From contig JASHUP010000023.1 of the NCBI GenBank assembly GCA_030039915.1, forward strand, positions 1-5,153: DNA of 5,153 bases, given 5' to 3'. Position 1 is the stretch's first letter, and every line of letters begins with the position of its first letter. Positions 1 through 5,153 of this stretch are shown piece by piece. This DNA comes from Thermoplasmata archaeon. GTDB taxonomy: Archaea > Thermoplasmatota > Thermoplasmata > UBA184. The notes under the pieces are model-generated. The model saw only the letters and a program-made list of their open reading frames with translations. It had not been told where the DNA came from and did not search any database. Position numbers and translations under genes: made by a program.

Positions 1-188
1 GTGGGCACTTTCAGGGTGCACGCGAACAGTCCAAGGCTACTGGTCGTCAACGAGCCCAGCGTGCAACTCGAGACCTTCACGCCGTCGAAGGTCAGCGTCA
101 CCGGGCTCGAGACGGAGAAGCCCGCGCCGGCGATCGCGACGCCGGCCCCGACGGGTCCCTGCCCCGGCACGACGGCGATCGCGGGAAC
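1..188 (-). other. Third IPT/TIG-like domain, cut by the window edge (residues 1656-1717)
   Basis: It begins VPAIAVVPGQGPVGAGVAIA and continues LTFDGVKVSSC (C1697), LGLFACTLKVP (C1712), stopping where the other copies have the SGTSGTT strand. The reading frame is open at the edge, so this domain, perhaps further copies and the C-terminal anchor continue below base 1. Confidence 0.75.
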
Positions 189-3100
189 CGTCACCACGAA
201 GACACTGGAGATCTTGGAACCACCGGCGTCGGTGGCCGTGACCGTGGTCCCCGACGTACCGCTCGGCACCTTGAACGAACAGGCGAACGCGCCGGTCGCG
301 CTCGTCTTGAGGGAGGTCCCGCTCCCACAAGTCGAGATCGTCACCCCGTCGAAGACGAGCCCGACCGTGGTCAGGACAGAGAATCCCGTCCCCGACACGG
401 CCACGCTGGCCCCGACGGGCCCGAGACTCGGACTCACCCCGATCGCGAGCGAGGTCACGGTGAACTTTCCGGTCACGGTCTGACCGCCGGTGTTCGTCGC
501 CGTGACCGTCGTCCCGGACGTTCCGCTCGGCACGGAGAAAGTGCAGCTGAACGAGCCGGACGCGCTGGCGACCAGCGATCCGCTCTTGCAGCTCGAGATC
601 TTCACGCCGTCGAAGACGAGGCCGACGGTGCTGAGACTCGTGAAGCCGGTACCGGATACCGTCACCGAAGCGCCGACAGGACCCTGACCGGGGCTGACCG
701 CGAGAGTGAGCGCGCCGTACGAGATCGCCTGCGTGACGCCGGCCCCAGATACCGAGAGAGACCCTGCGCTGGGGCTTGCGACGTATCCGGTCACGGAGCC
801 AACGGAGTAACTGTACGTTCCGTTCGGCTCCTGGAACGTGATCGTCGATCCCGTCGAAGTGATCGTGGTGCTCCCGAGCGTTACACTCCAGCTCGTTCCG
901 CCCGGGAGACCGGATTCGGTGAAGGCCACCGGGTAGGTGACCAACACGAAGCTCCCGGATTCGGTGACGGGCTTCCCGTTCACGACGCAGGGGCTCGGAG
1001 GGTACGAGGTCGGTTCGTAGAGCTTGTCGTTGGTCGCGACCGTGAAGGCGTACGTCCCGTTGGCCAAATTCGCCACGAGGGAGGTCGTCGCGCCCGTCGC
1101 GTGCAGCGACGGGCCGTTGGTGACGTTCACGTACCAAGTGGCCGTGGCCGGCAAACCGGTCTCCGTGAACGTGACGGCGTAGTTCACCAGCGTAAAGGTG
1201 ACGGTCTCCGACACCGGGAGCCCGTTGACCACGCAGGGGCTCGGCGGGGTCGCCGTCGGTTGGTAGCGCTTGTCGTTCGTCGCCACGGTGAACGAATACG
1301 TGCCGTTGGCGAGATCGATCGAGAGAGACGAGACTCCCCCGGTACCGGAAAGAGTCTGACCGTCCGTGAAGTTCACGTACCACAGATCACTAGTCGGCAG
1401 CCCCGACTCCGTGAACGTCACCGCGTAGACCGCGGACGTATACGCGAGGGTCGTCTCGGTCACCGCGCCGCCGGTCACTGACCCGGTGTACGGAAGCGTC
1501 GTCTGCTGCCATCCCGGGATACTGGCGATCGTATACTGGTACGTCCCGGCCAGACCGGTGAAGACCAAGCTATCGGTGCCTCCGTCCGTCAGCAGCGTCA
1601 GGGTCGTGGTCGTCGATCCGCTGTGGACCATGACTTCCCAGGTCAGCCCGGCGGGCAGTCCGCCCTCCGAGAAGACGACGACGGCCAACGGGGACGCGAC
1701 GGGGACGTACGGAATGACCAGGTTGACGGGACCGGTCGCGTTGAACGTGCCGCCCGAACTACTCGTGTATCCGGCGGGGACCACGTAGGGGACCCAAGAG
1801 TACTCACCTACTGGCAGCACGAGGTGGACCACGCTCGCGCTCGTCTCGACCTGGTCCAGCAGAACGTTCGGCGGATCGGGCCCGTCGCATTGCGGAGGGC
1901 TCCCCGGGCTCCCGTGGGCGGGAGTACAGGTCGAGCACCCGGGAGGTCCTCCGGGAGTCCCGTGGGCCGGTCCGCAAGCGCCGCACCCGGGGGGTCCTCC
2001 GGGACTTCCGTGGGCCGGATTACAGAACAGCGAAAAACTCCACTCGGTACCCGGCGTGATCCCTTGCGGCTCGATGGATACCGCCTCGTCATCGGTGGCC
2101 AACGGCGAGTAGTCCCCGCCGGAGTAGATGTAGGTCGCACAGTAGTAGGGTCCGGCGGTCGGCACGGAAAGCGAGCAAAGGTAGCCGGGCAACGGCGACC
2201 CGTACCCCATCGAAGGATCGATCACCGTTTGCGCGTTTTCGTCGTAGGGGAGGGCAAGGAGCGGATTGTCGGCTCCGTTGGCCCAATTGAGAGCGACTCC
2301 GTAGTCCCACCACGAGTTTCCTCCTTGGGTGGAGCCTCCGACGATATTGCCGACCAGCGGAATGCTCGGGAACCCTGGGGCGTACTCGGCCGTGGACGCC
2401 GGAATCGCGGAGATGTTCCAGATGTCGTCGGCCCACAAGAAAGGGGCGCCCGTGTACAAGTTGACCGGTAGAAGCCAAGCGGTCGTCGGCGTGGCAAAGA
2501 GATTGTTGTACACCAGATCGTATCCTTCGCCGAGCTCGAGCCCGAGCCCGACCGTGTAGGGAAGCAGCGAAAAGCACGTGGACGGTCCGGGACAACCGAC
2601 GGGTGGGCTGATCTGGATGAACCGGTTGCCCCAGACCGTGTTGTTCCCTCCGACGGTGTTGGGGGGTCCGAACGCCGAGCTGTTCGAGTACATCAGCAGG
2701 CCCTGGCTCTGGGTCATGAATACGTTGTTCGCGACCAGGTTGTCCTCCGATTCGTAGAAGACAACGTTGAACGAGTTGTAGGTCAGCGGCAGGTAGCCGT
2801 TCCGGCCGAACCAGCCGCTGACGTTGCTGTCGTTGTGGAGGGCGACGTGGTTGACGCCCCAGAACCAAAACTGGAGGTGGTTGGTCGCGGGAAGCGAAAG
2901 ACCGTACGGTTGGAAATCGTTCGTGTATGTCTCGAAGGTCGACGAATTGTTCAGCTCCACGTAGTCGGTGGTTCCTCGGAGGAAGACTCCGGGGTACACC
3001 GGGAAGGCGTAGTCGTTGTACAGCCCGAAATCCGACGAAAGCGGCGCGGGCTGATCGTATTCGAGAAGGAACGGATCCGACGAGGAGCCCGCTCCCGACA

Positions 3101-5153
3101 CCGCGAGGTCGGCAAGTTCCGCATTGTTGAACGCCCAGAGGGGAGTGTAGACTCCGAGGGACGGGTCCGAGGTGAGGTAGATGTTCACGGTACCTCCGCA
3201 CGGGCAGCTCACGTAGGAGTACGTGGGACTGTAGTCGGAGAGTTCGGTATGGAGGACGTAGTTGCCCGGCATGAGGTAGAACGTGTCCGTTCCCATGTTC
3301 GGGGCGAGGTCCCACTGCGACACGAGCGGCGTCGCGAAGCTCTGGGTCCCCGTGTAATTGAAAAAGGTGAACGCATTCTGCTCGGACGCTGCGATCGTCA
3401 GGGCCGACGAACCCTCCGGTGCCCCCGTCCCCCAGAGCCCGGTCAGGATGGACGGGCCGGTCGTCATCGTCCCATAGGTCGGGAGTCCGCCGGGACTGTC
3501 GGACGGGTTGTCGCTCCACGCGACGTTCGCGCCGACCGAGGTCTCCCCGGTGTCCGAGCCGTAGCTGTACGCGGACGGGATCGAGGCGTAGGCGGGCGAC
3601 TCGGGATACGGTGCCGTATCGTACGACAGGCCCAGATTGGCATCCGCCGTGGCCAGGTCGACTTGGCTGGCACCGCCCGGACCGCAAATGTCGAGCTCGT
3701 AATCGTCCAAGAGCCCCGCAGCATTGTACCCCGATCCGCTGGCGACGAACGGAGCGGGAGTCGGGACCGCCACCGGCATTTCGCTGTTGGTCGAGTTGAA
3801 CACGACCCAGTCGTAGTTGTTCATGACGAAATCGTCCTCGGTGGGATGGACGCTGCTGGAGATCGACGCGCTGAACGAGACGTTGTTTCGTCCGTGCCAG
3901 AGGGACGAATTCATGGTGAGTTCGACGTCGAAAGGATACAACTCGGCCTTGCTCACGGTGTAATTGGCGTAGTAGAAGGAGAGCTGGTTCGCGATGTTGG
4001 TCCCATACGGGCCGTGCGAGTAGATCGCGTTCGACGACACCGGCACGTCCTCGCCGGAGAAGTTCCAGATATTCGTTACCAGGAACATCTGGCCCGACGC
4101 CGGCAGATAGGTGACCACATCCTGGGCCCAGAAGGTATAGCCCGATGTCTCGTTGATCGTGATGTTGCTGAGCACGGCGTTCATCTGGATGCTGAACGCG
4201 TCCGGCGAGCTCTGGTAGAGGTCCTCGCCCTGGATCCCCGTGGCGTTGGCGTCGACGTACCCTTGAAGGGCGGTGGTCTCGAGCGTCGAAGCGATCAACG
4301 GCGCGCCGTACGCCACCCCCGAGGGATACGCGCCGACGCCCCCTACGTTGATCGACCCGACCACCGACGTTCCGCTGATGACACTGACCGTACCGCTGTT
4401 CTCGTTCGCCACATACATATCGCCGTTTGCGACTTCGTACGCGACTCCCGCCGGCGCGTCGAAGCCGGTGATCGTGCGGACCACGGTCGTACCGCTCAGC
4501 ACGGTCACGGTGTTCGTGAGGTTGTTGGTCACATACACGTACCCCAGCTCGGCATCGTACGCCACGCCATACGGACCGATCCCGACGCCGACGGTGGCGG
4601 CCACGAGGTCCGTCATCGGACTGATGATGCTGACGCTGCTCCCGTTGTAATCCGCCACATCGACCGTGTCGTTGCCACTATTGTAGGTAATGCCGAACGG
4701 CTCGTCCGTCACACCCACCGTGATCGTCGCGAACACCGAGTTGTTCCCGATCACGCTCACGGTGCCCGAGCCGAAGTTCGACACGAAGAGCTGGAAGTTG
4801 GAGCTGTCATAGGCCACCCCGGCGGGGCCACTGCCAACGTGGAGCGTGTATAGGACGGACGTGCCGTCGATCACGCTCACCGTGTTGGAGCCAAAGTTCG
4901 CAACGTAGATCTCCCCATCTTGCGGGTCGTACGTCACCGCGTACGGATTCGATCCCACCGTGATCGTAGCGACCAACGAGTTCGTCGTCCCACTGATGAC
5001 GCTGACCGTGGTCGAGCCCTCGTTGGCCACATAGACATCCCGGTTCACCGGGTCCAGGGCCATCGCGTACGGATCGGCGCCCACCGCCACCGTGGCCACC
5101 GGGCTGTTGGTCGTCCCGTTGATCACGATCACGGTGTCGAAGCCGGTGTTGGC
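1..5153 (-). CDS. Giant multidomain surface/secreted protein with YVTN propeller, thermopsin-like, beta-helix, Ig-like and TIG modules (partial at both ends)
   Basis: The complement is open from 5153 to 3: 1717 codons, no stop, no frameshift. Recognisable repeats fill the frame to both edges, so the true start and stop lie outside. Order of modules: seven YVTN repeats (1 to ~286), thermopsin-like domain (~287-572), small beta domain (~575-665), probable parallel beta-helix (~715-951), five FTESGLP Ig-like domains (1024-1481) and three IPT/TIG-like domains (1482-1717, the last cut). No internal hydrophobic helix is seen, so the visible part should lie wholly outside the cell; signal peptide and anchor must be off-window. 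About 27 N-x-S/T sequons and very few Lys/Arg suit a glycosylated exported protein of an acidophilic archaeon. Multidomain thermopsin proteins of this style are known to me from Thermoplasmata. Protease activity, substrate and stalk role are inferred. There is no neighbouring gene in view to define an operon. Confidence 0.93.
189..452 (-). other. Second IPT/TIG-like domain (residues 1568-1655)
   Basis: This 88-residue copy has the same layout: VSPSLGPVGASVAVSGTGF, VGLVFDGVTISTC (C1609), TGAFACSF (C1625, 16 residues on), then VPSGTSGTTVTAT, which is identical to the first copy over 13 residues, and VFVVT. The strong match to its neighbour indicates tandem duplication. Confidence 0.8.
453..710 (-). 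other. First IPT/TIG-like domain (residues 1482-1567)
   Basis: The 86-residue unit has the TIG signature: LAVSPGQGPVGASVTVSGTGF, then VGLVFDGVKISSC (C1522), SGSFSCTF (C1537), VPSGTSGTTVTAT and a final TGKFTVT strand. IPT/TIG domains are Ig-fold modules used as repeated spacers in bacterial and archaeal surface proteins. The two cysteines, 15 residues apart on neighbouring strands, could form a disulfide. Lysine is common here, unlike in the N-terminal two thirds. Confidence 0.8.
711..935 (-). other. Fifth FTESGLP-type Ig-like domain (residues 1407-1481)
   Basis: This 75-residue unit is the most typical copy: YPVAFTESGLPGGTSWSVTL, then ITFQEPNGTYSYSVGSV, TGYVASPSAGSLSVSG and VTQAISYG. It serves as the reference for recognising the split first domain. 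It has no cysteine, unlike the pair before it, and leads without a linker into the first TIG-like domain. Confidence 0.85.
936..1427 (-). repeat. Tandem pair of near-duplicate FTESGLP Ig-like domains (residues 1243-1324 and 1325-1406)
   Basis: Two units of exactly 82 residues (bases 1427..1182 and 1181..936) begin YAVTFTESGLP and YAVTFTETGLP. Both contain WYVN, LANGTY, FTVATNDK and PPSPCVVNG. By hand alignment about 53 of 82 positions are identical, far more than to the flanking domains, which points to internal duplication. Each has one cysteine at the same place (C1307, C1389). The DNA copies differ mainly at third positions. The lysines K1295 and its counterpart in NDK are the first after K402. 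Role: stalk modules, by family resemblance. Confidence 0.85.
1428..1688 (-). other. Second FTESGLP-type Ig-like domain (residues 1156-1242)
   Basis: It opens with LAVVVFSEGGLPAGLTWEVMV (L1156; the signature SEGGLP at 1162-1167), followed by a Thr-rich hairpin, then LAGTYQYTIASIPGW and a closing VTETTLAY strand. Length is 87 residues. This repeat is frequent in surface proteins of Thermoplasmata and related archaea and presumably forms one bead of an extracellular stalk. No Cys or Lys is present. Confidence 0.8.
1689..2084 (-). other. First FTESGLP-type Ig-like domain, interrupted by a cysteine-rich insert (residues 1024-1155)
   Basis: The first half, AVSIEPQGITPGTEWSFSLF (1024-1043), matches the opening strands of the later domains (xVxFTESGLPxGTxWxVxL) in degenerate form. 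The second half begins near V1101 with ETSASVVHLVLPVGEYSW, then VPAGYTSSSGGTF and VNLVIPYVP, matching the NGTYSYSV...GY...SGS...QAI strands of the complete domain at 1407-1481. Between the halves, where the other domains have only a short hairpin loop, sit three Cys-rich repeats (C1044-C1089) and a DGPDPPN connector. Removing the 46-residue insert leaves about 86 residues, close to the 75-87 of its neighbours. The domain boundary is by hand alignment. Confidence 0.72.
1887..2024 (-). repeat. Three tandem 16-residue (48 bp) Pro/Gly/Cys repeats, C1044-C1089
   Basis: The units start at P1046, P1062 and P1078: PAHGSPGGPPGC-GACG, PAHGTPGGPPGC-STCT and PAHGSPGSPPQC. The six cysteines (1044, 1057, 1060, 1073, 1076, 1089) follow C-x12-C-x2-C-x12-C-x2-C-x12-C exactly, with one His per unit. 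The DNA units (2018..1971, 1970..1923, 1922..1875) are similar but not identical, with synonymous differences, so the protein pattern appears selected. The two C-x2-C pairs plus histidines could bind a metal or form a disulfide ladder. Gly is not at every third position, so this is not collagen. I know no named family for it. Confidence 0.95.
2085..2300 (-). other. Linker between beta-helix and Ig-like stalk (residues 952-1023)
   Basis: This Asn/Pro/Tyr-rich stretch contains ALPYDENAQTVIDP, then PGYLCSL, GPYYCATYIYSGGDYSPL and DDE. C993 and C1005 lie 12 residues apart with a Pro-Gly turn between them, which would suit a local disulfide. The GGDYSPL element directly before the first Ig-like domain is a junction I recall from related Thermoplasmata proteins. 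No independent fold is recognised. Confidence 0.55.
2301..3161 (-). other. Probable right-handed parallel beta-helix, NosD/PbH1-like (residues ~666-951)
   Basis: After a lead segment (residues 666-721) the chain shows successive short rungs: GVFLRGTTDYVELNNSS (from G722), HVALHNDSNVSGWF, NSFNVVFYESEDNLVANNVF, GGNNTVWGNRFIQI, GYDLVYNNLFATP, VGNIVGGSTQGGNSWWDYG. Recurrent small-residue turns of the type N-x-V-x-x-N-x-F and the closing GGNSWWDY (G944-Y951) resemble NosD/PbH1 beta-helix coils, where GNYW-x-DY is a common end motif. Such helices bind or process carbohydrates or act as rigid adhesin shafts; no pectate-lyase-type catalytic set is apparent. C854 and C860 flank a P-rich loop and could form a disulfide. 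Spacing of the coils is irregular, so the fold call is moderate. It could alternatively be a solenoid particular to archaeal thermopsin proteins. Confidence 0.62.
3162..3431 (-). other. Small beta-sandwich spacer after the thermopsin domain (residues ~575-665)
   Basis: A run of short beta strands includes NAFTFFNYTG, TFYLMPGNYVLHTELSDY and GGTVNIYLTSDPSLG. The PG-x-YVL pattern resembles the strand-turn-strand of carboxypeptidase-regulatory or transthyretin-like domains, which are common spacers in archaeal surface proteins; this is resemblance only. It contains a C-P-C pair (C650, C652) in a loop just before the last strand. The DPSLGVYTPLW segment (residues 663-673) marks the passage to the next module, a junction I recall from other Thermoplasmata thermopsin proteins. 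Confidence 0.5.
3438..4295 (-). other. Thermopsin-like (peptidase A5) domain, residues ~287-572
   Basis: Thermopsins are acid proteases exported by acidophilic archaea. Landmarks in order that match my memory of the family: LQGYVDANATG near 298-308 (Sulfolobus thermopsin has LGYVNITS), a long strand with QMNAVL, then YTFWAQDV (W342, Q344, D345), FLVTNIWNFSG (W363), a GLLDDYELDICGPGG stretch (C490, G491-G494) equivalent to YDAEL..GGGG, and YGSDTGETS (G532-E537) equivalent to the family's FGADTAEA. From the LGYV motif to the end the domain is close to full length. The usual N-terminal segment before it (P-A-P-x-G-I-A-x-F-G plus about 20 residues) is shortened and merged with the last propeller repeat. 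I cannot assign catalytic residues with certainty, so activity is not proven; a binding-only derivative is possible. Extra features are K402, the only lysine before residue 1295, and eight N-x-S/T sequons. Confidence 0.85.
4296..5153 (-). repeat. Seven tandem YVTN/YncE-type beta-propeller repeats (residues 1 to ~286)
   Basis: Seven units of 42, 42, 40, 42, 42, 40 and about 38 residues start at residues 1, 43, 85, 125, 167, 209 and 249 (bases 5153, 5027, 4901, 4781, 4655, 4529, 4409). Each follows the pattern (A/S/T)N-x-GSxTVSVI-x-GT-x-VxTI-x-VG-x-xP-x-GVAYD-x-x-x-x-x-(I/V/L)(Y/F)V, the hallmark of the 40-residue YVTN propeller family (TIGR02276-like). Such repeats form the blades of a surface-exposed propeller, usually used for binding rather than catalysis. 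The first unit begins exactly at the window edge and should be preceded by the YV end of another strand, so more repeats may lie upstream; seven would already suffice for a closed ring. The last unit lacks the usual YV-AN closing strand and runs into the thermopsin-like domain. No Cys occurs here. Units are diverged at the DNA level, so they are not a recent expansion. Confidence 0.92.

Noticed and set aside
1..687. Two plus-strand frames (1..483 and 490..687) with mutually similar Pro/Thr/Val-rich products.
   Set aside because: Their similarity only mirrors the tandem TIG-coding DNA on the other strand; no start signals or domain support.
37..1383. A 448-codon minus-strand frame with Arg/Asp-rich repeats.
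   Set aside because: The repeats are the Ig and TIG DNA repeats read in the wrong register; the correct register gives FTESGLP and TIG signatures.
1875..2024. A possible CRISPR-like array or terminator hairpins at the 48 bp repeats, with short inverted stretches such as GGAGG-T-CCTCC near 1942-1952.
   Set aside because: Units are contiguous without spacers, stay in frame and keep the Cys pattern, and lie in the middle of a coding frame; the inverted pieces follow from Pro and Gly codons.
2089..3687. A 532-codon open frame on the minus strand in another register.
   Set aside because: It overlaps the real frame on the same strand. Its product is Arg/Pro/Leu-rich without motifs, while the real frame gives continuous recognisable domains here.
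2835..4853. A 672-codon open frame on the plus strand.
   Set aside because: It is antisense to the thermopsin-like and beta-helix coding region. The product is full of Arg, Gly, Val and His with no recognisable domain, as expected when a G+C-rich gene is read on the wrong strand.
4296..5153. A gene start within the propeller region, using one of the in-frame ATG or GTG codons.
   Set aside because: The YVTN repeats run in frame to the very edge at 5153, and starting inside would cut a blade; no upstream stop or leader sequence is present.

Overview
The window holds one thing: a single minus-strand reading frame that runs from edge to edge. Translating the complement from base 5153 downwards gives 1717 codons (to base 3) with no stop and no frameshift. 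The gene is therefore open at both ends: its start and signal peptide lie beyond base 5153, and its stop and any membrane or wall anchor lie below base 1. Residue numbers below count from the codon at 5153..5151 (residue n occupies 5156-3n down to 5154-3n). I see no intergenic space, promoter, RNA gene, mobile element or CRISPR array.

The product is a very large secreted or surface protein made of beta-rich modules. In protein order they are: seven YVTN/YncE-type beta-propeller repeats of 40-42 residues (1 to ~286); a thermopsin-like (peptidase family A5) domain (~287-572); a small beta-sandwich spacer (~575-665); a probable right-handed parallel beta-helix with NosD/PbH1-like turns (~715-951); a linker; five Ig-like domains of the 'FTESGLP' type (1024-1481), the first split by a 46-residue cysteine-rich insert of three 16-residue repeats; and two complete plus one cut IPT/TIG-like domains (1482-1717).

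Organism: thermopsins are archaeal acid proteases, and this combination of thermopsin, beta-helix and FTESGLP repeats in a G+C-rich genome suggests an uncultured member of the Thermoplasmata (Thermoplasmatota), probably from an acidic or terrestrial habitat. The composition fits an extracellular protein of an acidophile: by hand count only about 12 Lys and 7 Arg in 1717 residues, many Ser/Thr/Gly/Asn/Tyr, and about 27 N-x-S/T sequons. The lineage is inferred from protein family resemblance recalled from memory, not from a search.

Working model (inference): the propeller and beta-helix bind a polymer, glycan or partner, the thermopsin module cleaves protein or is a degenerate binding version of the protease, and the Ig-like and TIG repeats form a stalk holding the head away from the cell. 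The most unusual points are the cysteine-patterned repeat inserted in a loop of the first Ig domain, the blending of the last propeller repeat into a shortened thermopsin N-terminus, and the near absence of lysine over most of the chain.
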